DNA of 64,000 nt from Cyanobacteria bacterium FACHB-471 (GCA_014695345.1 JACJOC010000020.1:124001-188000); one strand, 5' to 3'. Counted from the stretch's first letter, positions 1 to 9,258 are shown. Notes: generated by a model not told the origin, from the letters alone. Translations and numbers: made by a program.

Positions 1-730
1 GATTCGTTTTGACAAAAAGGCTGAAGACCACAAGCTGAGAAATTGCAATCAGCATTCCGTTGCGTGAACCGGAACTAAAAATACCTAATAGATTCAGATA
101 AACTGCCGCATAGACGAGCCAACCAGGTGGATAAAGCCGCTGCAATTTTCTGGAGCGATCGGCAACTCCTCTCTGTTGCACCGATTGCAGCAAAATCAAT
201 CCTAAACCCAGCCCTAAAATTAAAACTAAGTAGCTCGCTAAAGCATTGGGATGTTCAAACATAACCATTGCTCTGCCTTTATGTGGTGCAGAACGAAGCC
301 AATCAATAAATTGCCATCGCTGAATAGAACCTGGAATATAGGGCGATTTGATCAGATATTCAACAAAAGCAACAATATTAACTGGAATAGAAGTAATTAC
401 TAAATCTATTGCAAGCTGCTCTAACTTTCCTGAACCCTTGAATAGAAAGGGAAGAAAAGCAAAAAAGACAAAAAAAGGCAAAAAGTTAGTCAGTTGTAGA
501 AAAGCTTCCTCTCTACTAAAAGCAAATGCAGAACTTAAAATCATCAGTCCGCTAACAGCCAGCAAACTAATACAAATTGAGGATCTCAAAACGGTCTTGT
601 AGAAATTTCTAATCAGAAAAACAAGAACGAAGAACAATCCCAAAAAACTCAGGTAACTGAGATAGGGCAAACCAATAAAACTGAATCGCGCAACTTTTTG
701 ATAAAACCGAAAGGCTTGACTCTCGACCAT
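1..730 (-). CDS. O-antigen ligase/polymerase-like membrane protein, 3' end beyond window (partial)
   Basis: The minus strand is open from an ATG at 730-728 to the window edge, about 243 residues without a stop. The translation is very hydrophobic, with several membrane segments, a loop with HPNALASYLVL at about residue 160 and the motif SGSRNG near residue 225. This pattern is typical of the Wzy/O-antigen ligase (Wzy_C) family, which polymerises or transfers lipid-linked polysaccharide in the cytoplasmic membrane. The start lies 7 bp after the stop of the upstream WbaP-like gene, so the two are probably cotranscribed with the GT4 gene before them. The C-terminal part is outside the window, so polymerase and ligase cannot be told apart. 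Confidence 0.8.
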   Translation of the reverse strand, partial: MVESQAFRFYQKVARFSFIGLPYLSYLSFLGLFFVLVFLIRNFYKTVLRSSICISLLAVSGLMILSSAFAFSREEAFLQLTNFLPFFVFFAFLPFLFKGSGKLEQLAIDLVITSIPVNIVAFVEYLIKSPYIPGSIQRWQFIDWLRSAPHKGRAMVMFEHPNALASYLVLILGLGLGLILLQSVQQRGVADRSRKLQRLYPPGWLVYAAVYLNLLGIFSSGSRNGMLIAISQLVVFSLFVKTN

Positions 731-737
731 TGACCCC

Positions 738-2180
738 TCAGTAGGCTCCTTCCCCAAATGCGACGACCCAAATTGTGCGAACTAAAATATAAACGTCTAG
801 CCAGACCGACCAGTTTCGCACGTAATAGGCATCTAGATTGACTCGTTCTTCATAGGTGATGTTGTTGCGCCCGGAGACTTGCCAGAGTCCAGTCAGCCCA
901 GGCGAAACCTTGGTGTAAAGAGCAAACTTGTCTCCATACCGCCAGATCTCTTCATCTACAATGGGGCGTGGCCCGACCAGACTCATTTCACCGCGCAAGA
1001 TGTTCCAGAGTTGGGGCAGTTCATCCAGGCTAGTGCGCCGCAAAAAGCGACCGACTCGCGTAACTCTGGGATCATCCATCAGCTTGTGATTTTTTTCCCA
1101 CGATTCTTTTAGCTCAGGATGCTGTTCTAAATGCTCTTGCAGCACTTTGTCAGCATTTTGTACCATCGAGCGAAACTTCCAGGCTTTGAAATAACGCCCT
1201 CCTTGCCCAATGCGAACCTGCCCATAGAAGATCGGCCCAGGCGAATCAAGTCGAATCAGCAGAGCAATTAGACCAATGAACGGCAAAATTAACAATCCGC
1301 CAATCAGAGTAGAAATCAGGTCCATCAAAAACTTGGCAAAGCGAGGACCAGGCAAGAGCAATTGCTGACGGACCTCTAGCCCCAATACGCCGCCCAGATC
1401 TTTGGCGGCAACCCAGAGACTAGAAAAGCCAAACAGGTCGGGAATGATCAGCAGATGGGCGAAGGTATGTCCGTAGCGTTCTAGCAGGTTCAACAGCCTG
1501 CCGCGTGGAACTCCAGGCATGGCCACGATCGCATAGGGAATTTGACGCGACTTAGCCAAAATGGGGGCTAACTCCAAGCCACCTACAACAGGCACATCGT
1601 GCAGCGATCCTTGCTTGTTAGGGTCGTCGTCCAGTACCAAAACAGGCTTTAGCCCAATTCCAGGACGACGCTTAAGCGTACGAATGACCAGATCTCCGGT
1701 TTTACCTGCCCCCAACACGAGAACAGGATAGCCCCACCATTTTTTGCCTGCAAAACAGTGGCGGACGAGCGCGCGATTTAGCTGCACCAGCACCAGAGAA
1801 AGCGCCCAGGCCATCAGAAAAACGCCTCTAGAGTAAACTTCTCCTTCGCGAAACAGGAAGATAGCTGCCCCCAGAGCCAAATAGATTAGGGTAGTCGTCA
1901 TGCTGGTCCAGCGCAGTTCGTCTACTGGACTGATAGCAACGCCAGGATAAAGCCCAACGGTGGCGTAAGCAAAAATAAATAAACCCAGGACGGGGTAAAG
2001 CTGAAGGTAGAGGGTGGGGTGAAATCTGCCGTCAAAAAATAGCCGCAAGTAGATACTGAGCAGACCTGCAGCGCCTAGCGCCATCAGATCTGAACTAATC
2101 ATGAATAGAATGGTAGGCAACGAGCGCGTGGATATACTTAAAGCCGAAATAGTAGGCTGTAAGGTACGGTTAAGCTGCAT
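738..2180 (-). CDS. wbaP: Undecaprenyl-phosphate sugar phosphotransferase, WbaP type
   Basis: Polyprenyl-phosphate hexose-1-phosphate transferase that starts synthesis of an exopolysaccharide repeat unit on undecaprenyl phosphate. The N-terminal half has several membrane helices, followed by a Rossmann-like CoA-binding region ([17 protein letters not shown]). The C-terminal bacterial sugar transferase domain is clear: membrane hairpin, [22 protein letters not shown] and [11 protein letters not shown]. The frame extends six codons upstream to a GTG at 2198, but the ATG at 2180 is preceded by AGGAGAAAAATCGA, a good ribosome-binding site, and gives 480 aa, normal for full-length WbaP/WcaJ proteins. 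It follows the GT4 gene closely and precedes the O-antigen ligase-like gene, forming an EPS operon. The sugar specificity cannot be read. Confidence 0.92.
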   Translation of the reverse strand: MQLNRTLQPTISALSISTRSLPTILFMISSDLMALGAAGLLSIYLRLFFDGRFHPTLYLQLYPVLGLFIFAYATVGLYPGVAISPVDELRWTSMTTTLIYLALGAAIFLFREGEVYSRGVFLMAWALSLVLVQLNRALVRHCFAGKKWWGYPVLVLGAGKTGDLVIRTLKRRPGIGLKPVLVLDDDPNKQGSLHDVPVVGGLELAPILAKSRQIPYAIVAMPGVPRGRLLNLLERYGHTFAHLLIIPDLFGFSSLWVAAKDLGGVLGLEVRQQLLLPGPRFAKFLMDLISTLIGGLLILPFIGLIALLIRLDSPGPIFYGQVRIGQGGRYFKAWKFRSMVQNADKVLQEHLEQHPELKESWEKNHKLMDDPRVTRVGRFLRRTSLDELPQLWNILRGEMSLVGPRPIVDEEIWRYGDKFALYTKVSPGLTGLWQVSGRNNITYEERVNLDAYYVRNWSVWLDVYILVRTIWVVAFGEGAY

Positions 2181-2199
2181 TTCGATTTTTCTCCTCACG

Positions 2200-3327
2200 C
2201 TAATACTCTATGGCATCCCTCCGTCTAAATTTCGTCCATTTTTGGTCAATAAATTGAATGAGCTGTTGGCGAAAGCGTTCTGGAGAAAATCGCGCTGCAT
2301 TTTGGCGCAGTTCATCCGGGCTAAAGCAGTAGATTCCTGATTCAAATTTCTGAACGGCTTCAACCAAGCTGTCCACCGTCTGGTCAGGGAAAAAGATGCC
2401 AGTTTTGCCTGCAATCACGCTTTCAGTCACTCCTCCCTTGCCATAGGCAATGACGGGTGCTCCTGCGGCTTGTGCCTCGACGGGGGCGATGCCAAAGTCT
2501 TCAGCAGCGGCAAAAACAAAGGCTTTGCAGCGGGACATGTGGTCAGCGACGACAGTATCCGGCTGGTGTCCTAAAAGCTGAATGTTAGGGGTGACGAGGC
2601 GTTCAATTTTGGGGCGATCGCCCCCATCCCCAATTACTACCAGCGGCAGTCCTAATCGAGCAAACGCCTCTACAACTAGATCCACTCGTTTGTAAGGAAC
2701 AAATCGGGACAAAATCAGGTAGAAATCATCGCGCTGATACTTGGGCTGAAACCGATCAACCGCAACAGGCGGATAGATCACCTCAGCCGGACGACGGTAA
2801 GTCTTCCAAACGCGACGGGCAACGTAGCGGGAGTTTGCCAGGAAATAATCAACCCGGTTAGCGGTCGCCAGATCCCATAGCCGCAGGTAGTGCAGCACCA
2901 AATGGGTAAAAAATGCACCTGCTCCGCGCTCTAGCTTGCTGCCTTTAAGGTACTGCTGCTGCAAATCCCATGCGTAGCGGATGGGGGTATGCACGTAGCT
3001 GATGTGAAGTTGGTCGGCGCGGGTCATCACGCCTTTAGCGACAGCATGACTGCTTGACAGCACTAAATCATAGTCTGACAGATCAAACTGTTCGATCGCC
3101 AGCGGCATGAACGGTAAATAACGGCGAAATTTCGTCTTGGCAAAAGGCAAACGTTGCAGGAAAGACGTTTGCACAGGTTTGTGGTGAATGAACGATCGCA
3201 ACTCAGGCGGCAAAAACTCAACCAGGCTAAATAGATCTGCTTCCGGGTAGAGAGCCAGCATTTGTTCGACGACTCGCTCTGACCCAGCGTAAGTGACTAG
3301 CCACTCGTGAACGATCGCCGTTTTCAT
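2200..3327 (-). CDS. Glycosyltransferase family 4
   Basis: A 375-residue retaining glycosyltransferase of the GT-B fold. It begins MKTAIVHEWLVTYAGSE, as in many cyanobacterial and proteobacterial EPS glycosyltransferases. The donor-binding half contains SRFVPYKRVDLVVEAF, VVIGDGGDR, and the E-x7-E region FAAAEDFGIAPVEAQAAGAPVIAYGKGG, all characteristic of GT4. It is cytoplasmic, probably membrane-associated, and adds a sugar to the lipid-linked repeat begun by the WbaP-like enzyme encoded just downstream. The stop at 2200 lies 19 bp before the preferred start of that gene, so translation is likely coupled. Donor and acceptor sugars are unknown. Confidence 0.9.
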   Translation of the reverse strand: MKTAIVHEWLVTYAGSERVVEQMLALYPEADLFSLVEFLPPELRSFIHHKPVQTSFLQRLPFAKTKFRRYLPFMPLAIEQFDLSDYDLVLSSSHAVAKGVMTRADQLHISYVHTPIRYAWDLQQQYLKGSKLERGAGAFFTHLVLHYLRLWDLATANRVDYFLANSRYVARRVWKTYRRPAEVIYPPVAVDRFQPKYQRDDFYLILSRFVPYKRVDLVVEAFARLGLPLVVIGDGGDRPKIERLVTPNIQLLGHQPDTVVADHMSRCKAFVFAAAEDFGIAPVEAQAAGAPVIAYGKGGVTESVIAGKTGIFFPDQTVDSLVEAVQKFESGIYCFSPDELRQNAARFSPERFRQQLIQFIDQKWTKFRRRDAIEY

Positions 3328-3487
3328 GGTTTATCGGATTTAATCTGAAGTCTTAGACTGCGTTCAGTTAGATTGAGTTGCAGTATATCGTGCGATCGCC
3401 CCTCCCCATTCCCGAACCCAAATCCAAAATCCAAAGTCCAAAATGGCATACCGCTTAAGTGCAGGATTTGGAGGATTTGAACGGAAC

Positions 3488-3571
3488 ATGGAATCGAAGC
3501 GATCGCTACCTGTTGTGGTCTACACTGCCGAGAGTAGCCTCGGACACCCCAAGCAGCTTCTCCACCTTTAG
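3488..3571 (+). pseudogene. Possible N-terminal remnant of an ABC-2 polysaccharide export permease
   Basis: A 27-codon plus-strand frame starting MESKRSLPVVVYTAES and ending KQLLHL-stop resembles, from memory, the extreme N-terminus of cyanobacterial ABC-2 type (Wzm-like) permeases (VVYTPESxLRxPxxLL). Nothing permease-like follows. A second unrelated open fragment in another frame ends at 3738 (ISVRELLRKRTQKRIDQLLKR) and was not recognised. The stretch 3328-3946 therefore looks like decayed coding DNA inside the polysaccharide region. The assignment is tentative because only one short segment supports it. Confidence 0.3.
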
Positions 3572-3862
3572 CGACGGCGATCGCTCGTCCGCTTTCCCGT
3601 TCCACGACCCACCATGTCCGGCGTGACTACTCCTTGCTGGTTCATCTACATCAAGAAGCCGGATTAAAAGGGATTAGTGTACGTGAACTGCTGCGAAAGC
3701 GCACCCAAAAGCGCATCGATCAATTACTGAAGCGTTAGAGCAGTGTCGTTTACTCTCGTTACTGAGCTCTGCTTTGTAATGCAAATGAGGAAGCTCTGTC
3801 TCCTGCAATTCTCACGAATTTGATTTGCAGATGTTGCAGATATGGGTAAGGGCGCACCGCAA

Positions 3863-3888
3863 TAGGGGCACACTGCGGTGTGCCCCTA
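3863..3888. repeat. Short perfect hairpin in intergenic DNA
   Basis: Arms TAGGGGCACAC (3863-3873) and GTGTGCCCCTA (3878-3888) flank the loop TGCG. The outer bases TAGGGGC/GCCCCTA resemble the ends of the dispersed hairpin family found elsewhere in the window. It sits 59 bp beyond the stop of the sulfotransferase gene, so it could serve as its terminator, though no clear T-run follows on that strand. Confidence 0.6.
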
Positions 3889-3946
3889 CAGAAATTGATA
3901 GGTCGCGAAACCTGTCTAGATCGGTGTTAGAAATCCTACTTCTGTT

Positions 3947-4951
3947 CTAACTTGAGGGACTAGCACTATATAACTTCTGTCTTTTTGAGCGCAGTTTTGC
4001 AATTTGAGCTAGCCGCCAAAAGGCATGGTCTACATAATCTGGCAGAACTTTCAACAGGCTGCGATAGCGAAAAGGTTGCGTCACACATTGATATCCCAAC
4101 CGTTGCAGATTGCCCTGATTCAAGCTTTCTAGAGCTTCCAATTCCGTTAGGCTTAGCTCATTTTGCCAGCTATTCAAGCGCCCTTTACTGATGGGTTGAA
4201 ATGTTTTGGCATTCCAACCGTTTTCACCAGTTGGCACCAACTTTTCCTTCGCGTTTTTCTCGTAATATCGCATCATAGATTCGTCAAAATCTACTCCAAG
4301 CCACGAACAAACTGCCCTAAGTTCCTGCTCTGGGTTCTCAATTAACCGCTCATATAGCACGGTGTGAAAACTTGGGTCATTCTTATGCTTCTCAGATAGA
4401 TCAACCACTTTACGCCACTGCTTTGTGACTGAGAGAACGTTTGCTTGACAAGACCCTTGCCAGTTGTCGAAAGATTTTTCAGTTCGTTTGAGTGAACCAT
4501 AAGTTCCTCGAACATCTCTAATGATCAGAAGCAGTTTTGCGTTTGGAAAGTATTTTTGAATTTGCTCGGTGTAATAGACGTGAACTGGGTTTTTGTCTCC
4601 CCAAAAGCGAGCATCAGAACCGATTTGCTCAAGATAAGTGCGATAAACGGTGGCAATAGCAGTTGCGTAATTTAATGCAGGAAACTGGCTTAAGTTTTGG
4701 CGCAGCAACTCTGGATCTAGCTTCCAATCAGCGAAGGATTCAACCTTATAAAGGTCAGCGAGAAACGAGTCGAGGCAATTGCTAATATCCTCTAAATGAC
4801 CGTATTTCGGCTCTAATCTAACAAAAAACAGACATTCAGATGGAACACAGAATTGAGGATGAGCAGTCAACATCAGACGCAAAAGCGTCGTTCCAGAGCG
4901 TCCCATCCCAAAGATGAAAACAGGGCGTTCTTTCAAGAGTCCTATCTGCAT
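3947..4951 (-). CDS. Sulfotransferase family protein
   Basis: A 334-residue protein of the PAPS-dependent sulfotransferase superfamily. The N-terminus VFIFGMGRSGTTLLRLMLTA (about residues 11-30) is the 5'-phosphosulfate-binding loop. LLLIIRDVRGTYGSLKRTEKS near residue 145 matches the 3'-phosphate-binding R/S element. LYERLIENPEQELRAVCSWLGVDFDE is the usual helix near the C-terminal half. It would transfer sulfate from PAPS to a carbohydrate, lipid or protein acceptor in the cytoplasm. Its place beside EPS glycosyltransferase genes suggests sulfation of an exported polysaccharide, which is inference. It stands alone, with more than 600 bp of decayed DNA downstream. Confidence 0.88.
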   Translation of the reverse strand: MQIGLLKERPVFIFGMGRSGTTLLRLMLTAHPQFCVPSECLFFVRLEPKYGHLEDISNCLDSFLADLYKVESFADWKLDPELLRQNLSQFPALNYATAIATVYRTYLEQIGSDARFWGDKNPVHVYYTEQIQKYFPNAKLLLIIRDVRGTYGSLKRTEKSFDNWQGSCQANVLSVTKQWRKVVDLSEKHKNDPSFHTVLYERLIENPEQELRAVCSWLGVDFDESMMRYYEKNAKEKLVPTGENGWNAKTFQPISKGRLNSWQNELSLTELEALESLNQGNLQRLGYQCVTQPFRYRSLLKVLPDYVDHAFWRLAQIAKLRSKRQKLYSASPSS

Positions 4952-5081
4952 GTGCTATTTCTCATGAAAATGAACAGCTTCGTCCAGAATGAGATAGCCC
5001 TTTGCTTAAAGCCCCTTTCTTTAGATAGAGACTATTATTTAGATAGAGATTTCTCATGCTCTCTTTATCTCCCTCTATCTC

Positions 5082-5174
5082 TTGTTATCTTCCTCAATCT
5101 TGATAGAGATAATGGGAATTAGGCTATCCCTTGTTATCCCCCTCAATCTTGATAGAGATAGTAGGAATTAAGCC
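5082..5174. repeat. Two direct copies of a 49-bp repeat
   Basis: The sequence beginning TTGTTATCTTCCTCAATC at 5082 recurs with few changes at 5131, a period of 49 bp. Further partial copies of the TAGATAGAGA core occur at 5030-5050. The tract lies between the start of the sulfotransferase gene and the end of the Yip1-like gene. Confidence 0.75.
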
Positions 5175-5203
5175 AACTGGATTTTCAAACATCCTCAAGC
5201 TTT

Positions 5204-5764
5204 TTAATTTCCACCATTTAACCTAAATACCTGAATAAATCCGATCGCTAATTGAATTAATGGCCAACCGACCAGACAAATCAGCGTTGCGCTACGAGTC
5301 TTAAGGTTCAATCCTTCACGCACAGCAACAATCACAGCTAACAGACTCCAAATTGATAAAACCAATTCGATGGGTCGCCCTAACAGGGGAATCAGCGTCA
5401 AAAAGTTTAAGACTTGAGGTGCGTAAGCAAAGCCAATCGGGCTTAGCAATTCTCTATAGCCCGGTGTGTTGCGGTAAAACCAACGCCCTAATTTCCAGAT
5501 TGTGAATGTCCAGAAATAGTAGCCCACCAAAATTGCAGCACCCTGAAGCAGCAAAATCAGTGCCATCAGCGGTAGCGTCGTGCGGCTAATTAGCAAAATG
5601 ACCAAACTGCCTAGCAGTTGAGACAGCGCAGCAAGCAGCACAACGGTGAGGGCTAGCCGATGGGCATGAGGAATGTGGTGAGCGTTGTCGTAGAACCCAG
5701 CCCTTAACGTCAAAGCTCTCCAAAGCGTTCTGCCTAACCCTGTTTTGGTGGTTTGGATACTCAC
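5204..5764 (-). CDS. Yip1-like integral membrane protein
   Basis: A 186-residue membrane protein with five predicted hydrophobic segments: 37-59, 66-88, about 105-120 (less hydrophobic), 128-146 and 158-178. The order of segments and motifs such as YRELLSPIGFAYAPQVLNFLTLIPLLGRPIELVLSIWSL, given here as context only, fits the bacterial Yip1 domain family (PF04893 type), whose function is unknown. The N-terminus is cytoplasmic and basic. No operon partner is evident, since the neighbours are divergent or distant. Confidence 0.7.
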   Translation of the reverse strand: MSIQTTKTGLGRTLWRALTLRAGFYDNAHHIPHAHRLALTVVLLAALSQLLGSLVILLISRTTLPLMALILLLQGAAILVGYYFWTFTIWKLGRWFYRNTPGYRELLSPIGFAYAPQVLNFLTLIPLLGRPIELVLSIWSLLAVIVAVREGLNLKTRSATLICLVGWPLIQLAIGFIQVFRLNGGN

Positions 5765-5904
5765 AATCTGTTCTTATGGCAAGAGATAGATGTCATCGAT
5801 GCAGTGCTGTAATTAAATAGCTACTGCTATGGCTGACCGAATTTCGGTGTGGTGGGCGATGGCCCTAATTTCCTGTATTTCATTAAAGGCTGAAAAGACT
5901 GAAC

Positions 5905-6897
5905 ATGCTTAAGCTAGTTGGGCAAATTTTGCTCTGGTTGCGAGGCGGAAGTCTAAAACTGTTGGTCATTGCTGGAATAATTCTGCTGGTGTGGGGAGTG
6001 TTTGCCCCAGTTGGCACATTGATTTGGTGGGTGCAGCAAGGAGCCAAGTTCGTAGGGCTTGGGAAAGATGCCCCTGCTTTGCCAGAAGGCGATCGCCCAA
6101 CTCCTGAACCGTCTGCCGCTTCAACCAACTGCTACATCGTCTTTCTTACGGGGGTAGGAGACTTTTCGGCAAACCAGCTTACTCTGGGTGAAGAGCTATT
6201 TCTTGATCAGCTAGTTCAAACGCACCCCAATTGCGTCGCCGTGCGGGATGTTTTTCCCTACTCAGCGGCTAACGAAAGCTTGGGCGGCAACCGATTGCTT
6301 GCACCCCTCTGGAAATTTGCCCAGGAAGCAGACGGCTGGCTGGAAAACCTGAACATTCTGATCAAAATTCGCAACCTCTGGCGGTTTGCCATCTCTGTAG
6401 ATGATCGCTACGGTATCGCCTACAACCAGGGAATCGCATCGGCCATCGTAGAGCGAATGTCAGCCGAAAGCCCACTTCCTGCATCCTCAGAGCCAATCAC
6501 CGTTATCCTAATCGGCACAAGTGGAGGCGCACAGGTTGCTTTGGGAGCATCACAGTATTTAGACCAATGGTTAAACGCGGAAATTTCAATGGTTTCAATC
6601 GGAGGCGTTTTTTCTGGGACAGATGGCTTCAAATCCGTCGATCAAATGTATCACTTGTACGGTCAGCGCGACTGGATTGAAGATTTGGGCGCAATTCTCT
6701 TTGCCTCTCGCTGGCCCTCAACAGTCGGTTCTCCTTTTAATCAAGCCAAACGAGAAGGTGATTATGCTGCTCAAGTCATTGGCTCTCAAGCTCATGACGG
6801 CAACGAGGGCTATTTTGGCTTAGCGCCTCAGCCTGACGGCACGGCTCCCCTTGATGCAACGATAGAAGCGGTGAACCAACTACCAATTTGGCCCTAG
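5905..6897 (+). CDS. Membrane-anchored alpha/beta-hydrolase-like protein
   Basis: A 330-residue protein with an N-terminal membrane anchor (about 17-40, LLVIAGIILLVWGVFAPVG) and a proline-rich linker. The globular part contains VILIGTSGGAQVALGA around residues 200-214. The pentapeptide GTSGG has the G-x-S-x-G form of the nucleophile elbow of alpha/beta hydrolases, with Ser206 as candidate nucleophile. A possible catalytic His lies in GSQAHDGNEGYF near the C-terminus. The orientation suggests the hydrolase-like domain faces the periplasm or the outer face of the membrane. The substrate is unknown. It resembles conserved cyanobacterial proteins of unknown function rather than any named esterase. 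Confidence 0.7.
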   Translation: MLKLVGQILLWLRGGSLKLLVIAGIILLVWGVFAPVGTLIWWVQQGAKFVGLGKDAPALPEGDRPTPEPSAASTNCYIVFLTGVGDFSANQLTLGEELFLDQLVQTHPNCVAVRDVFPYSAANESLGGNRLLAPLWKFAQEADGWLENLNILIKIRNLWRFAISVDDRYGIAYNQGIASAIVERMSAESPLPASSEPITVILIGTSGGAQVALGASQYLDQWLNAEISMVSIGGVFSGTDGFKSVDQMYHLYGQRDWIEDLGAILFASRWPSTVGSPFNQAKREGDYAAQVIGSQAHDGNEGYFGLAPQPDGTAPLDATIEAVNQLPIWP

Positions 6898-6954
6898 CCT
6901 TTGCTCTCAGGTTGTTTCTATACGTCCCGCAAAAAGACAACCCTTGAAACACTC

Positions 6955-7308
6955 TTAGCGTCGAGTCCGAGGGGAACGGCGTTTGCGCCCAAATAAACGG
7001 GGTCTAAAGCCATTTTGACGCTGATCCTGATTTTGTTGGTTGCCAACACCCAGACGGAACTGACTAAACCGCTCTCTAATCAATCGAGCAGACACGCTTT
7101 CCGAACCTTTGGGTTGTTCACCCGGTTTCCTTTCAGCTATTTCCTTGGATTGCAAACCCCAGGCAATAATGCCTGCGGCTAACCCTGCCAGCGCACCTAA
7201 AAAAATGCTGAGTATGACTGAATAGCCCAACAGAGCAAAGGTCAGCAAAAACAGCATCCAGACTTTTAGCCCAGTAGAAAATCCATCATTGGTGGTCGTT
7301 TTTGACAT
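6955..7308 (-). CDS. Small membrane protein with basic C-terminal tail
   Basis: The frame opens at 7335, but the ATG at 7308 is preceded by GAGGAGGGGCA, a strong ribosome-binding site, and gives 117 aa (MSKTTTND...). Two hydrophobic segments (about residues 16-34 and 36-52) are followed by a long, highly basic soluble tail ending RLFGRKRRSPRTRR. The tail could touch nucleic acid or membrane lipid. No family was recognised. It is divergent from rfbB, and a long perfect hairpin lies between the two starts. Confidence 0.65.
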   Translation of the reverse strand: MSKTTTNDGFSTGLKVWMLFLLTFALLGYSVILSIFLGALAGLAAGIIAWGLQSKEIAERKPGEQPKGSESVSARLIRERFSQFRLGVGNQQNQDQRQNGFRPRLFGRKRRSPRTRR

Positions 7309-7405
7309 TGCCCCTCCTCTTATCGCCCTTGTCAACAGTATGACGGATGGGAATTGTGATGAGACAGTTCTTTATCGAGTGCAACATATAGCGCAGGTTC
7401 TTTAA

Positions 7406-7458
7406 GTTGGGAGAAGAAAAGGGGTAGGGCTCAGTCCTACCCCTTTTCTTCTCCCAAC
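7406..7458. repeat. Perfect 23-bp inverted repeat in a divergent intergenic region
   Basis: The 23-bp arms 7406-7428 (GTTGGGAGAAGAAAAGG...) and 7436-7458 are exact complements around the 7-base loop GCTCAGT. The element lies between two divergently transcribed genes, so it is upstream of both and is not placed as a terminator for either. It could act in either 5' leader or be a small mobile palindrome. Confidence 0.9.
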
Positions 7459-7520
7459 CTGTATGGCTACAGATATATATTGGTCATGGGATACAGGTCA
7501 TTCGTCACTAGTTACTAGTC

Positions 7521-8597
7521 ATGCGGCAACCTCGGCGAATTTTGGTTACTGGAGGGGCTGGGTTTATTGGGTCTAATTTTGTGCATTATTGGTGCAAAAA
7601 GTATCCAGGCGATCGCCTCCTTGTCCTTGATGCGCTCACCTATGCAGGCAATCGCCAAAACCTGGCTGATTTGGAAGGGGTGGCAAACCTGCGATTTGTG
7701 CAGGGTAATATTTGCGATCGCGCCTTGGTCGATCGATTGCTTCAGGAAGAGGCGATCGATACCATTACTCACTTTGCTGCTGAATCTCACGTCGATCGCT
7801 CCATTCTCACACCTGCAAACTTCATTCAAACTAACCTGGTAGGCACATTCACCTTACTCGAAGCCTTTCGACAGCATTGGGAAACGAAGGGGAAACGGGA
7901 GGGCGATTACCCCGAAGGGGGAACTGCTCCGCATCGCTTCCTCCAAGTTTCAACGGATGAAGTGTATGGCAGCCTTGGTGCCGACGATCCGTCCTTTACT
8001 GAAACTACTGCCTACGCTCCTAATAGCCCCTACTCCGCTTCTAAAGCAGGCAGCGATCATCTGGTCAGAGCCTACTATCGCACCTATGGCTTACCTACCC
8101 TGACCACTCACTGTTCAAACAACTACGGCCCATATCACTTTCCCGAAAAGTTAATCCCGTTGATGTGTATCCACATCCTGCTGGGTAAACCCCTCCCGGT
8201 CTATGGTGATGGCAGCAACATTCGAGACTGGCTGCATGTAGAAGATCACTGTCAGGCATTAGATCTCGTCCTTCATCAAGGACATATTGGCGAAACCTAC
8301 AACATCGGGGGTGACAATCAGGTAAGCAACATTGACTTAGTGCAAACCCTTTGTGATGTGATGGATGAGTTAGCCCCTGACCTACCTGTTCGTCCGGCTC
8401 GCCGACTTATCACTTTTGTGAAAGACCGACCCGGACACGATCAGCGCTACGCCCTTGATATTCATAAAATCACAAGTGAGTTGGGCTGGACACCCACCAT
8501 AACCTTTCCAGCAGGGCTGAGACAAACAGCCCAATGGTATCTAGACCATCAAGATTGGTGGCAACCTTTGCTGTCGGCTAGAAAAACAGTAATTTAA
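7521..8597 (+). CDS. rfbB: dTDP-glucose 4,6-dehydratase
   Basis: Catalyses conversion of dTDP-glucose to dTDP-4-keto-6-deoxyglucose, the second step toward dTDP-rhamnose and other deoxysugars. The 358-residue protein is a short-chain dehydrogenase/epimerase: NAD-binding GGAGFIGSN at residues 11-19, YAGN near 41, FAAESHVDRS, STDEVYGSL, and the catalytic YxxxK as YSASK. The segment KPLPVYGDGSNIRDWLHVEDHC and the ending VKDRPGHDQRYA are typical of RfbB/RmlB. It stands apart from rfbA, rfbC and rfbD, none of which is in the window. The product probably feeds the exopolysaccharide made by the genes at 1-3.3 kb. Confidence 0.95.
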   Translation: MRQPRRILVTGGAGFIGSNFVHYWCKKYPGDRLLVLDALTYAGNRQNLADLEGVANLRFVQGNICDRALVDRLLQEEAIDTITHFAAESHVDRSILTPANFIQTNLVGTFTLLEAFRQHWETKGKREGDYPEGGTAPHRFLQVSTDEVYGSLGADDPSFTETTAYAPNSPYSASKAGSDHLVRAYYRTYGLPTLTTHCSNNYGPYHFPEKLIPLMCIHILLGKPLPVYGDGSNIRDWLHVEDHCQALDLVLHQGHIGETYNIGGDNQVSNIDLVQTLCDVMDELAPDLPVRPARRLITFVKDRPGHDQRYALDIHKITSELGWTPTITFPAGLRQTAQWYLDHQDWWQPLLSARKTVI

Positions 8598-9000
8598 TAG
8601 TGTTTCCCTACAAAGGCAGACAGGCAAAAAATCAAGGCAAAACCCTGTAAATATAGATTTTGTGTACTCAAGCCAACCTATATGGTGACTACAAGCATTT
8701 AGAGCTAACTTTACCTATCACCTGCCGCAGATAACCTTTGAATTCCAACAGAGAACTTCTCGACGGTTGGTGGGCATGGACGTTGTTAGACTGCGATCGC
8801 TTGCTTCAAGCATGAGCATGGTGCGTCTCCAGAAATCTATCAATGGAGAGCAGAAGTTGTATTAAGGAACGCACCCTACAAGATTGACGATCGCACTATT
8901 CCTCAAACTGAGAAAAAGCTAACAGAAGGGGGATGCATCTACTTCCCAACCTATGCATCAATTGATGACATCCATTTAAGGATGTACTGTCGGAGAAACC
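8598..9000. other. Gene-free interval
   Basis: About 400 bp between rfbB and the GlsB-like gene. I see no credible coding frame, no long hairpin and no recognisable RNA motif. A GGAG sequence about 9 bp before the ATG at 9001 is the ribosome-binding site of the next gene. Confidence 0.6.
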
Positions 9001-9258
9001 ATGGATCTTCTTACTTGGTTGATTGTCGGTCTTATTGCAGGCATACTCTCCAGTTATGTTGCTGGTGGAATTGGTTACGGGCTGCTTGGAGACATTGTTG
9101 TAGGCATTGTGGGTGCTTTCGTTGGTGGCTGGCTGTTTGGAGCGCTGGGAATCGCCTCACCTTTACCGGGGCTTGCTGGTACTATCTTTGTTGCCTTTGT
9201 GGGTGCTGTCGTATTGCTGTTCATTTTGCACCTTATTCAAAGAGGACGGGCTGCTTGA
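9001..9258 (+). CDS. GlsB/YeaQ/YmgE family small membrane protein
   Basis: An 85-residue protein with three glycine-rich hydrophobic segments: LIVGLIAGILSSYVAGG, GDIVVGIVGAFVGGWLFGALG and FVAFVGAVVLLFILHLI. This is the transglycosylase-associated protein pattern (PF04226), small stress-associated inner-membrane proteins of unknown biochemical role. A GGAG ribosome-binding site precedes the ATG. Length and composition match the family. It is monocistronic as far as can be seen. Confidence 0.85.
   Translation: MDLLTWLIVGLIAGILSSYVAGGIGYGLLGDIVVGIVGAFVGGWLFGALGIASPLPGLAGTIFVAFVGAVVLLFILHLIQRGRAA

Noticed and set aside
3324-3605. 93-codon minus-strand frame just upstream of the GT4 gene
   Set aside because: No family resemblance, low-complexity phenylalanine/glycine stretch, and overlap with decayed plus-strand fragments. 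Probably chance.
7406-7458. Rho-independent terminator
   Set aside because: It lies between divergent genes, upstream of both, so no gene ends there.
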